The notes below the pieces were generated by a model. That model was not told the origin of the DNA, ran no database searches, and was given only the letters and a program-made list of their open reading frames with translations. Of a DNA stretch of 64,000 bases, positions 43,379-51,570 are shown in pieces. Origin of the DNA: Pseudonocardia halophobica (GTDB taxonomy: Bacteria; Actinomycetota; Actinomycetes; Mycobacteriales; Pseudonocardiaceae); assembly GCF_027922425.1 (NCBI RefSeq), contig NZ_BSFQ01000005.1, positions 62,001 through 126,000 on the forward strand, written 5' to 3'. Position 1 is the first letter of the stretch. Every line of letters begins with the position of its first letter. A program made the translations under genes and the position numbers.

Positions 43379-44587
43379 TCAGACCGGTTCGGGAAGCCGG
43401 ACCGGGCCGAGCGCTCGGGAGGCCAGCAGGACTGTGGCGTCACCGCGGATGTTCTGGTCGCCACGCTGGTTCGTGCCGCTCAGCGCCAGCTCGACCAGCG
43501 GGCCGAGCGTCGGGTCGATGCGCTTGTCGGTGATCGTGGAGGTGAGCCAGGTGGTATCGCCCACGTAGTTGAACCGACGGAACTCACCGCGGACGCGGTA
43601 GACCCACCCGTCGTCTCCGGAGAAGTTCGTGCAGTAGTGGACCAGCCAGGTCCACCGCAGCGGACCGATGTCGTATGCCGCGGGTACGCCGATCCGCTGG
43701 GCCCCGCCGTCGTCCCAGTGGATGCGCATGATCGCGTCCCAGGCGCCGAAGTCGTCCTTGCTGTAGAAGCCGCGCAGCCGCCTGCGGTTCTCCCGGCCGA
43801 GCCGCAGCGCCGGGAAGCCGTAGCCGTACCAGCCCGCGCCCATGAAGAAGTTCATCAGGTCGGTGATCAGCATAGGGCCCTTGACCATGCGCGGACCCGG
43901 TGCGCCGACCTCGGCGTCCTCGTAGAAGAGGGTGTCGGCGCCGCGGATCAGCTCGGCGTCGTACGCGTCGTCGATCTCCTGGATCTGCTCGGGGGTGTAG
44001 GAGGCCCGCTGCTCGGCGGGCCTGCTCTTGCGGCCCGTCGAGTCGACCTTGCGCCGTTCGGCGTGGATGTACCACGGCCTGCGCCGGGCGACTACTCGGC
44101 CCTCCTGGTCCCACCAGGTGTTCTCGTTGGTGGCGATGACCGACCGGCCCGCGAAGGTGGACTCCTTCTCGCGCACGTCAGCCAGCACGGTACTGCGGGT
44201 CAGGGTGTCTCCCGGCCGGATGGGCTTGTAGAACCAGCCCTCGTGGCCGGCGTTGAACAGGTGCACCCCGCGCAGCGCGAACCGGGTCCGGGCCGCGAGC
44301 TCATCCGGGACCGTGGGGGAGTGGTCGATACCCATCGTCCACTCGTAGCCGGGTGGGGCGACCATGCCGCCCCACCGGGTGTCGGCCCCGTAGTGCCGAT
44401 CGGTGTAGAGCGGGTTGAGGTCGCCGTAGCCGTGCGCGAACTGGCGGATGCTGTCCGTCGAGGCGGTCTCGTTCCACGGCCAGGTGACGACGCCGTTCCG
44501 CATGGTCGGGTTCGGGTACCCGATCCGCTCGCGCATGAGCTCGATGGCCTCGTCGGTGATCGAGCCCTGCAGCAGTCCATCTGACAT
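43379..44587 (-). CDS. Double hot-dog dehydratase-like protein (FAS1-DH/MaoC type)
   Basis: A 402-residue protein with two hot-dog domains. The N-terminal one (about 20-170) has FAHGYGDLNPLYTDRHYG, with Asp and a Tyr where the hydratase His usually stands, and GGMVAPPGYEWTMGI. The C-terminal one (about 225-395) has PMLITDLMNFFMGAGWYGYGFPALR and is weakly conserved. Similar long MaoC-like proteins occur in actinobacterial steroid and terpenoid clusters. The catalytic role as hydratase is uncertain because of the His change. It is reverse, with its own upstream box, 133 bases ahead of the ligase. Confidence 0.8.
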   Translation of the reverse strand: MSDGLLQGSITDEAIELMRERIGYPNPTMRNGVVTWPWNETASTDSIRQFAHGYGDLNPLYTDRHYGADTRWGGMVAPPGYEWTMGIDHSPTVPDELAARTRFALRGVHLFNAGHEGWFYKPIRPGDTLTRSTVLADVREKESTFAGRSVIATNENTWWDQEGRVVARRRPWYIHAERRKVDSTGRKSRPAEQRASYTPEQIQEIDDAYDAELIRGADTLFYEDAEVGAPGPRMVKGPMLITDLMNFFMGAGWYGYGFPALRLGRENRRRLRGFYSKDDFGAWDAIMRIHWDDGGAQRIGVPAAYDIGPLRWTWLVHYCTNFSGDDGWVYRVRGEFRRFNYVGDTTWLTSTITDKRIDPTLGPLVELALSGTNQRGDQNIRGDATVLLASRALGPVRLPEPV

Positions 44588-45118
44588 ATGACATCCTCGG
44601 CAACATGGTCAGGCTGTGATGAGTACACTGAACTCGACATCGTGGCCGGGGTCAAGGCCGCAGCGCACACCAGTAGGTGGCCGGGCGTTTCCAGGTCGGC
44701 GTCGCCGGGCTTCGCGTCGCCCCCGTCGGGTGAGACGACCGCATCCGGTTCGGAGCGGGCGCACCGTCGGAATCGTGCTGTCGCGTCGTCCCCGGCTCGC
44801 GCCCAGGTGGAGGGTTCGTCGGTGACCGTCGACGGCGATCGTCCACTCCTCGCGGTCGGTACCGTACACGTTCGTCCGTCCCGCGCGTCCGTGTTCGCGC
44901 GCCGTCGTGGCAGCACCGCGCTCGCTCCGGCCCTCGGCGCGTCCGGTCACGATGCCCCAGGCCGCCGGGGTCGGTCGCCCGGGGCTTCGCGTGGCGCTGG
45001 GAAGCCGATGACACCGGGGCGTCCATTCGGTATACTCATCAGCGCGCTGTGCGGCGTCGTGGGGCCCTCCGGGCAGGCGCGGCGCTCGCGGTTGCAGTCG
45101 ATCGTCAGAGAGGACGCC
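44588..45118. promoter_or_regulatory. Large divergent intergenic region with two SAGKNNMCTS boxes (sites 13 and 14)
   Basis: GAGTACACTG at 44621-44630 lies 34 bases before the reverse hot-dog gene. CGGTATACTC at 45028-45037, with TATACT, lies about 80 bases before the forward ABM-type gene. The 400 bases between them show no protein I can support in either direction. Confidence 0.48.
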
Positions 45119-45438
45119 ATGGGTTCGCAGGTCATCATCGCCACGTTCACGCCGAGGCCCGGTGACGAGGACGCGGTGCGTGCGGCGATCGTCGCGGCGA
45201 TCCCGGCGTTCCACGCCGAGGAGGGATGCGAGCGCTACGCCCTGCACGAGGTGCGGGGCGAGCACTCCGCCTTCAGTGTCGTGGAGCGATGGGCTCGGGC
45301 CAGGCGCTCAAGGCGCACGCCACCGGTCCCGCCCTCGCGGAGCTCACCGCGGCGGTCGAGGGCAGGCTGGCGAAGCCGCTGGAGGTCGTGCGGCTCGCTC
45401 CGATCCCGGCGGGGGACGAGGCGCTCGGCGCCGTCTGA
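45119..45438 (+). pseudogene. Antibiotic biosynthesis monooxygenase (ABM)-domain protein, single-base frameshift
   Basis: The first 58 codons (MGSQVIIATFTPRPGDEDAVR...SAFSVVERW) and the remainder (SGQALKAHATGPALAELT...APIPAGDEALGAV) are in different frames. Adding one base between 45292 and 45295 joins them as ERWASGQALKAH and gives a normal ABM protein of about 106 residues, a small cofactor-free monooxygenase or heme-type fold. All conserved parts are otherwise intact. The ATG follows AGAGAGGA. It would be the first gene of the acyl-CoA dehydrogenase operon. Confidence 0.82.
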
Positions 45439-45518
45439 CGTCGGTGCGGCCGACGTCCAGGGAACGACCGACAAAGGGGCCGACAGCGGTCCGGGATTGT
45501 GCGCCGGAGGGCGGACTG

Positions 45519-46784
45519 ATGAGTGAAGGCGTAAGCGGTGCCGACGCCGCGGTGCTGGCTGCGGCGGCCTCGGGTGACCCCGAGGCGCTGCGGTCCGCCG
45601 CGCGTGAGTGGATCGAGCGGAACGTGCCTGCGGAGTGGCTCGCCGCGGCGCTGGCCGGCGACATGGACCGGCTGCACGCGGTCCGCTCGCCGGAGGCGTA
45701 CCGGGAGTGGTATCCGCCCCTGGGGCGGTCGGGGCTGACCGTGCCGACCTGGCCCGTGGAGTACGGCGGCCTCGGCTTGTCGCGCTCCCAGTCCGGGGTG
45801 GTGGCCGCCGAGCTCCGGCGGGCCCGTCTCACCACCCTCAACGTGGTCGGGATCGGGCTGGTCGCACCCACGCTGCTGCAGTACGGGTCCGAGTACCAGA
45901 AGCAGACGCTGCTCGGTCCCATCGTCGACAACACGGCGAAGTGGTGCCAGCTGTTCAGTGAACCGGGCGCGGGTTCGGACCTGGCGGGGCTGTCCACCAA
46001 GGCGGAGCGCGTCGATGCGGACACCTGGCGGATCGACGGCCAGAAGGTGTGGAGCAGCTTCGCCCACGAGGCGGACTACGGGATCCTGCTGGCCCGCACC
46101 GATCCCTCCCTCCCGAAGCACCAGGGCATCACCGTCTTCGCCTTCCCCATGCGCCACGAGTCCGTCACGGTCCGCCCGCTGCGCAAGATCAGTGGCGATC
46201 ACGAGTTCAACGAGGTCTTCATCAACGACGCCGTCGTCGACGACCGGCTGCGCATCGGCGAGCAGGGCCAGGGCTGGGAGATCGCGCGTGCGGTGCTCGC
46301 CTTCGAACGGGCGATGCTGTCGGGCGCGGGCTCCGGCCTGCGTGAGCGCACCAGCGGCTCGTCCATCCAGACGCTGGTCACGGCGGCCAAGGCGGCGGGC
46401 GCGGTCGACGATCCGGTGATGGCGGACGAGGTCGTGCGCCTCTACGTCGAGAACCAGGTCGTGCAGCTGACCAACGCACGGGCTCGATCGCTGGGCAGGG
46501 AGGGTGCGGCACCCGGCCAGCTCAAGGTCCTGGCCTCGGAGCACAACCAGCGCCTGCAGGCCGCGCTGCTCGACCTCACCGGCGCGGTCGTGTACGACCC
46601 GGAGGACGCCTCGGCGGCGCGGCGGGCCTTCGGGTTCCTGCGCAGCAGGGGCGACACCATCGGCGGCGGAACCTCCGAGGTGCAGCGCAACAACGTCGCG
46701 GAGCGGGTCCTCGGACTGCCCAAGGACCCCTTCTCCGACAACACCATCCCGTGGCGCGACATCAAGCGCGGCCCCACGGCGTAG
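45519..46784 (+). CDS. Acyl-CoA dehydrogenase, large/FadE-type subunit
   Basis: A 421-residue acyl-CoA dehydrogenase. Marks are VPTWPVEYGGLGLSRSQ, CQLFSEPGAGSDLAGL, DGQKVWSSFAHEADYGILLAR and the C-terminal GGGTSEVQRNNVAERVLGLP. It is of the FadE26/FadE28 type that usually pairs with a shorter partner. No such partner is adjacent; the candidate is the gene at 40549. GGAGGG precedes the ATG. The next gene (SDR) has its own promoter. Confidence 0.92.
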   Translation: MSEGVSGADAAVLAAAASGDPEALRSAAREWIERNVPAEWLAAALAGDMDRLHAVRSPEAYREWYPPLGRSGLTVPTWPVEYGGLGLSRSQSGVVAAELRRARLTTLNVVGIGLVAPTLLQYGSEYQKQTLLGPIVDNTAKWCQLFSEPGAGSDLAGLSTKAERVDADTWRIDGQKVWSSFAHEADYGILLARTDPSLPKHQGITVFAFPMRHESVTVRPLRKISGDHEFNEVFINDAVVDDRLRIGEQGQGWEIARAVLAFERAMLSGAGSGLRERTSGSSIQTLVTAAKAAGAVDDPVMADEVVRLYVENQVVQLTNARARSLGREGAAPGQLKVLASEHNQRLQAALLDLTGAVVYDPEDASAARRAFGFLRSRGDTIGGGTSEVQRNNVAERVLGLPKDPFSDNTIPWRDIKRGPTA

Positions 46785-46802
46785 AGGCGCCCTCGTTCCT
46801 GC

Positions 46803-46866
46803 TTGACAGTGGGACGACGGCGTTCATAGGCTCTTCGACGAGAAGAGGGTACTGAGTTCCCTCTTC
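46803..46866 (+). promoter_or_regulatory. Consensus promoter plus leader inverted repeat
   Basis: TTGACA (46803-46808) and TAGGCT (46827-46832) are 18 bases apart. GAAGAGGG (46842-46849) and CCCTCTTC (46859-46866) form a perfect 8-bp inverted repeat with a 9-base spacer at about +3 to +28, in an operator or leader-hairpin position before the SDR gene. Confidence 0.6.
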
Positions 46867-46967
46867 GTGACCGATCCTCGACGGTGACGATCGCGTGCGG
46901 ATACTGCGGCGAGAGCACCGGCTGGCCCTACGGCCGGGAGAGCTCAAACCTTCTTAGGAGGAACGAA

Positions 46968-47798
46968 TTGTCCGCAGTGTGGAGCACCCCACTCGTCCAT
47001 GACCGCATGATGGTGACCGGGGCGGGTTCCGGCATCGGCCGCGGCGTCGCGCTGGAGGCGGCCGCCCGCGGCGCCACGGTGTACATCGTCGGCCGCCGGA
47101 TCGAGCGTCTCAAGGAGACCATCGCACTCGCCGAGGGGGCACCCGGCACGCTGATCCCGCTCGCCTGCGACCTGACGGACCCGGTCGCGGTCGACGCGCT
47201 GTTCACCGGCGTCGAGACGGAGGGCGGCCCGGTCCAGGCGCTCGCCCACTGTGCGGCAAGCGTGCAGTACCAGCCCGCGCGGGAGATCACCTTCGAGTCG
47301 TTCAGCCAGGTCATCGGGACCACGCTGTTCACCGCGTTCAACACGCTGCACCGCTGGGCCCGGCCCCTGCTGGACACCGAGTTCGACGGCGTCGCGGTGG
47401 CACTGACCAGCTCGGTCGCGCACCGGGGCACCCCGGGCGTCGCGCACTCGTCGGCGGGGAAGTCCGGCATCGAGGGCTACGTCAAGAGCGTCGCGCGCGA
47501 GTGGGGTGGCAGCGGCATCCGGATGAACGTGGTGGGCCCCGGCCGGTTCCCGGTCGAGAAGTCCAAGGACATGTGGGACCGGCTCACGGCGGAGGAGAAC
47601 TCCACCGGCACCGCGCGCATCGCGGTCGGCCGCTACGGGCGGCTCTCGGAGATCGTCGGGCCGATCATGTTCATGTTGAGCGAGGCGGCCGGCTTCCTGA
47701 CCGGCGAGGTGTTGCACGTCGGTGGCGGTGACCGGCTGACCCCGGCGATCGGTGCTCCTCCCGGAATCACGGCCGCCCAGGCGACCGGTGACGCCTGA
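46968..47798 (+). CDS. SDR-fold protein with altered active site
   Basis: A 276-residue SDR. The TTG start at 46968 is chosen because a perfect AGGAGG stands eight bases upstream; no ATG has such support. The cofactor motif TGAGSGIGRG is intact, but NNAG is replaced by HCAAS and the catalytic YxxxK region reads AHSSAGKSG, so the Tyr is replaced by Ser. Substrate Ser (LTSSVAH) and Lys remain. It may be a 2,4-dienoyl-CoA-reductase-like or non-canonical enzyme. It begins a run with two CaiB-type genes. Confidence 0.85.
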   Translation: MSAVWSTPLVHDRMMVTGAGSGIGRGVALEAAARGATVYIVGRRIERLKETIALAEGAPGTLIPLACDLTDPVAVDALFTGVETEGGPVQALAHCAASVQYQPAREITFESFSQVIGTTLFTAFNTLHRWARPLLDTEFDGVAVALTSSVAHRGTPGVAHSSAGKSGIEGYVKSVAREWGGSGIRMNVVGPGRFPVEKSKDMWDRLTAEENSTGTARIAVGRYGRLSEIVGPIMFMLSEAAGFLTGEVLHVGGGDRLTPAIGAPPGITAAQATGDA

Positions 47799-47873
47799 GG
47801 GTCCACGACCCGACCCCCGCCTGCGGGCGGCACGCGGTGTGCCCAGCCCATGAAGCCGACGAAGGACGAGATG

Positions 47874-49100
47874 ATGGAGAAGCCACTCGAGGGTGTCCGG
47901 GTCCTCGACCTGACGCACTGGTGGTCGGGCCCGGAGGCCACCTCGCTCCTGGCAGCGCTCGGGGCCGACGTGATCAAGGTCGAGGCCGTGCAACGGCCGG
48001 ACTCCTCGCGGGCCCACCGTGCGCGCGACATCGACAACGACCCGGAGTGGTACGAGCGCGGGGTGGTGTTCAACAGCGCCAACGCGGGCAAGCGGGGCAT
48101 TACACTGGACCTGTCCCGGCCCGCGGGCCGGGAGCTCTTCCTCCGGCTCGCCGCCGACGCGGACGTCGTGATCAACAACTTCTCGGCCCGGGTGATGTCC
48201 AACCTCGGTCTGGACCACGCACGGCTGGTGGAGCTCAACCCGTCGATCGTGACGGTGGACATGACCTCTTTCGGGCTCACCGGGCAGTGGCGTGACCTGG
48301 TCGGTTTCGCCTATGTCTTCGAGCAGATGAGCGGGGCGGCCGGGGTGACCGGCTACGAGGCCGACCAGCCCGGGACCCTCGGTGGCGCGTCGGACCCGTC
48401 CGCGGGCTACATCGGTGCGTTCGCCGTCCTCCTCGGGCTCAGCGCTCGGGACCGCACCGGGCAGGCACAGCACTTCGACATCTCGCAGACCGAGGCGGTC
48501 AGCGCGTTCCTCGGTCCGGAGCTGATCAAGGCGCAGCTGACCGGTGCCGTCCCGGACCGGCGGGGCAACCGGCATCCGCGGCTTGCACCGCACAACGTCT
48601 ACCGCAGTGCGGGTGCGGACGAGTGGGTGGCCGTCGCCGTGCGGACGGACGAGGAGTGGACGAGCCTCGTCGAGGTCCTCGGCCGCCCGGCGTGGGCGAC
48701 CGACCCCACGCTGGCCACCGCCGCCGGGCGCAAGGAGCACGAGGACCTGATCGACGAGCACCTCGGCGCCTGGATCGGCACCCGGACCAAGGAGGACGTC
48801 GCCGCGGCACTGTGGGCGGCGGGCGTCCCGGCGGGCGAGGTGCTCGACGGCGGCGAGCTGGAGAGCGACCCCCAGTTCGTCGCCCGCGGCACCTTCCAGG
48901 CGCTGCACCGCGCGCCGATCGGGGACCTGGCGGTCCCGGTGGCGCCGATCCGGCTGTCGGACACCGACACCTCGCACACCAGGCCTGCGCCGCACCTCGG
49001 TGAGCACAACGGTGAGGTGCTGCAGGGGCTCCTCGGCCTCAGCGACGACGACTTGGCGGTCCTCGTCGCGGACTCCGTCGTGGGCACGAGGCTGCCGTGA
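47874..49100 (+). CDS. CaiB/BaiF-family (type III) CoA-transferase
   Basis: A 408-residue CoA-transferase. The N-terminus PLEGVRVLDLTHWWSGPEATSLLAALGADVIKVE is typical. The catalytic Asp is in GGASDPSAGYIGA near residue 174, and HFDISQTEAV follows. The ATG at 47874 sits seven bases after AAGGA; ATGs at 47850 and 47871 are in frame but less well placed. It moves CoA between thioesters and free acids, as in bile-acid and carnitine pathways, and could activate a new substrate without ATP. The second CaiB gene overlaps or follows immediately. Confidence 0.92.
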   Translation: MEKPLEGVRVLDLTHWWSGPEATSLLAALGADVIKVEAVQRPDSSRAHRARDIDNDPEWYERGVVFNSANAGKRGITLDLSRPAGRELFLRLAADADVVINNFSARVMSNLGLDHARLVELNPSIVTVDMTSFGLTGQWRDLVGFAYVFEQMSGAAGVTGYEADQPGTLGGASDPSAGYIGAFAVLLGLSARDRTGQAQHFDISQTEAVSAFLGPELIKAQLTGAVPDRRGNRHPRLAPHNVYRSAGADEWVAVAVRTDEEWTSLVEVLGRPAWATDPTLATAAGRKEHEDLIDEHLGAWIGTRTKEDVAAALWAAGVPAGEVLDGGELESDPQFVARGTFQALHRAPIGDLAVPVAPIRLSDTDTSHTRPAPHLGEHNGEVLQGLLGLSDDDLAVLVADSVVGTRLP

Positions 49101-49138
49101 ACACGGGTGACGAGGAGGGAACGGGGCGTGGAGGCGAG

Positions 49139-50269
49139 ATGAGCACGGCTGCTCTGGACGGGATGCTGGTCGTCGACGTCGGGACCGGGGTGCCGGGCTC
49201 GTACTGTGCGCGGCTCCTCGCCGACTTCGGTGCGGACGTGATCTCGCTCGTGGACCTGGCCGAGGGGTCCACCGAGCCGCTGGACGGGGACGCCGACGAG
49301 GCCGCCCTGGCGACCTTCCTGGGACAGAACAAGCGCAGCGTCGCCCTGGACACCTCAGACGAGCGAGGTGCGCGGCTGTGGCGTCGGCTGGTGGAGCGCG
49401 CGGACGTCGTCGTCGACGCCGGTGACGGTTCCGGTGAGTCGGCCCTGGCGCGCCACGGCGTCGACGTGGACGATCTTATCGGGGGCGAGTCGCCGACGGT
49501 GGTCGTCTCGATCTCGCCCTTCGGGTGGGAGGGGCCGTACCGCGGCAGGCCCGCGACCGACCTCACGGTGGCCGCCCTGAGCGGGTGGCTCAAGACCCTG
49601 GGCGACCCGGACCGCGCGCCGGTCGCGGCGGGGTTCCCCATGATCGACTACGTGTCGGGCGTGGTCGCGGCCGTCGGGACCCTCGCCGTGGCGCGGGCCG
49701 TTCGGCACGGGGCTCCCGGGCGCCGGGTCGACGTCTCCCAGCAGGAGGTCGGCAACCGACTGGCGCTGTACCCGTCGGTCGCGGCACGGCTGGGGATGAC
49801 CCCCGTCCGTCGGTTGCCGTTCCCGATGTACGTCGAGGCGAGCGACGGGTACGCAGCGGTGAACGCGCTGTCGGCCCAGCACTTCCGGGACGCGTGCCTC
49901 TACATGGGTCTCGATGCCGAGGCGGACGATCCGGCCATGGCGGCCAACGAGGCGTGGCGGACCGATGCGGCCCCGATGTTGCAGGGCCGGATGGACGAGT
50001 GGGCCAAGGACAAGACGCGGGACGAGATCTTCGAGGTCGGCCAGGCCATGCGCATCCCGACGGCGATCCCCTACACGCTGCTCGAGGTCCTGGAGAAGGA
50101 GCACTACCACGAGCGCGGCTTCTTCCGGCCGCTCTCGGTGGGCGGCACGACGGTCCAACAACCGAGGGGCCCGCTGCTGTCCGACCTGAGCCGCTCGGAG
50201 TGGCGCGAGGCCTCGCGGCGCGGTGCCGACACCGACGAGGTCCTGACGCAGTGGCTCCCGGACCGCTGA
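49139..50269 (+). CDS. CaiB/BaiF-family (type III) CoA-transferase
   Basis: A 376-residue member of the same family as its upstream neighbour but clearly different in sequence. It has DVGTGVPGSYCARLLADFGADVISL at the start, the catalytic Asp in PMIDYVSGVVAAVGTLA, and DVSQQEVGNRLALYPSV. The ATG at 49139 has GGAGG four bases upstream; a GTG at 49097 overlapping the previous stop is the alternative. Tandem CaiB genes may form a heterodimer or act on successive intermediates. Confidence 0.9.
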   Translation: MSTAALDGMLVVDVGTGVPGSYCARLLADFGADVISLVDLAEGSTEPLDGDADEAALATFLGQNKRSVALDTSDERGARLWRRLVERADVVVDAGDGSGESALARHGVDVDDLIGGESPTVVVSISPFGWEGPYRGRPATDLTVAALSGWLKTLGDPDRAPVAAGFPMIDYVSGVVAAVGTLAVARAVRHGAPGRRVDVSQQEVGNRLALYPSVAARLGMTPVRRLPFPMYVEASDGYAAVNALSAQHFRDACLYMGLDAEADDPAMAANEAWRTDAAPMLQGRMDEWAKDKTRDEIFEVGQAMRIPTAIPYTLLEVLEKEHYHERGFFRPLSVGGTTVQQPRGPLLSDLSRSEWREASRRGADTDEVLTQWLPDR

Positions 50270-50379
50270 ACCCGCAGGCACTGTCGGCGTCGACCGTGTC
50301 CCGCGGCCGTGCCCGACGACAGACCATGGATCAACACGACGTCGACGGACCCGTCGTCGTCGACCACGAAGGGGCCGTG

Positions 50380-51570
50380 ATGGACAACGCTGCCGAGCAG
50401 TACCGCTCGGAGATCCGGCTGTGGCTCGCCGAGAACGCGCCCGCGGACTGGCGCACGGTGGTCCCGACCCTGGACGAGGCCGCCGTCGTCGAGTACTACC
50501 AGGCTTGGGCGCGCAAGCTCCACTCGGGCGGTAACCTGGTCCCGCACTGGCCGGTCGAGTTCGCTGGCCGTGGGCTGGGCATCGCCGGGCAGGTCGTCCA
50601 GCAGCAGGAGTTCAGCCGAGCCGACGCCCCGCGCCCACGGCCGTTGGCGATCTCGCTCGGCCACGCGGCGGCGACGCTGATGGAGCACGGAGACCCCGCC
50701 CAGCAGAAGCTGATCGACCACATCCTCGACGGCGGGATCTTCTGCCAGGGCTTCTCCGAGCCGGAGGCGGGTTCGGATCTCGCGTCGCTGCGCACGCGGG
50801 CGGTCCGCCGGGGTGACAGCTACATCGTGACCGGGCAGAAGACCTGGTCGAGCTTCGGACGCTACGCGTCCTGGTGCCTGCTGCTCGCGCGCACCGACTC
50901 CGAGGCGCCCAAGCACAAGGGGATCACGTTCTTCCTGGTGGACATGAAGTCCCCGGGGCTGACCGTACGTCCGATCAAGCAACCGACCGGCTCCGCGGAG
51001 TTCGCCGAGATCTTCTTCGACGAGGTCGAGGTGCCCGCCGCGATGCGGATCGGCGAGGAAGGGCAGGGCTGGCGGATCGCGCAGACCACCCTGACGAGCG
51101 AGCGCGCCGTCCAGCTCCTGGAGATGAGCGCCTCGCTGCGGTCGTCCTTCGACCGGCTGGTGGCGGCCGCGTCGGTGCCGTCCGCGCCGGGTGCCCTGCC
51201 GCCCGTGGAGGATCCGGCCTACCGGCAGCGGTTCGCCGACGTCGCCCTCGAGATCGAGGTTCTGGCCGCGCTGAGTGCGCAGTCCCTGTCCCGGGTGATG
51301 AGCTACGAGGACCTCGGACCGCTGTCGTCGCTGGTCAAGATCGCGATGAGCAGGGCCGTCCAGAACTTCAGCGGCCTGGCGACCGAGCTCGGCGGTATCG
51401 AGGCGCTGGCGGACCTGGGGCAGCCCCGGGAGATGGGTTACCTGTCGGGCCACCACTACGCCGACCACGTTCGTTCGTGGGCCTTGACGATCTCCGCGGG
51501 CACCAACGAGATCCAGCGCAACATCATCGCCGAGCGTGTCCTCGGCCTGCCGAGGGAGCCGCGTCCGTGA
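50380..51570 (+). CDS. Acyl-CoA dehydrogenase, large subunit of a paired enzyme
   Basis: A 396-residue acyl-CoA dehydrogenase with CQGFSEPEAGSDLASL, GQKTWSSFGRYASWCLLLAR and the C-terminal SAGTNEIQRNIIAERVLGLPREP. The ATG at 50380 follows GAAGGGG; an in-frame ATG at 50326 is possible. Its stop overlaps the GTG of the next acyl-CoA dehydrogenase (GTGA). This long-plus-short arrangement is that of the alpha2beta2 dehydrogenases of steroid side-chain breakdown (ChsE1-ChsE2, ChsE4-ChsE5). Confidence 0.92.
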   Translation: MDNAAEQYRSEIRLWLAENAPADWRTVVPTLDEAAVVEYYQAWARKLHSGGNLVPHWPVEFAGRGLGIAGQVVQQQEFSRADAPRPRPLAISLGHAAATLMEHGDPAQQKLIDHILDGGIFCQGFSEPEAGSDLASLRTRAVRRGDSYIVTGQKTWSSFGRYASWCLLLARTDSEAPKHKGITFFLVDMKSPGLTVRPIKQPTGSAEFAEIFFDEVEVPAAMRIGEEGQGWRIAQTTLTSERAVQLLEMSASLRSSFDRLVAAASVPSAPGALPPVEDPAYRQRFADVALEIEVLAALSAQSLSRVMSYEDLGPLSSLVKIAMSRAVQNFSGLATELGGIEALADLGQPREMGYLSGHHYADHVRSWALTISAGTNEIQRNIIAERVLGLPREPRP

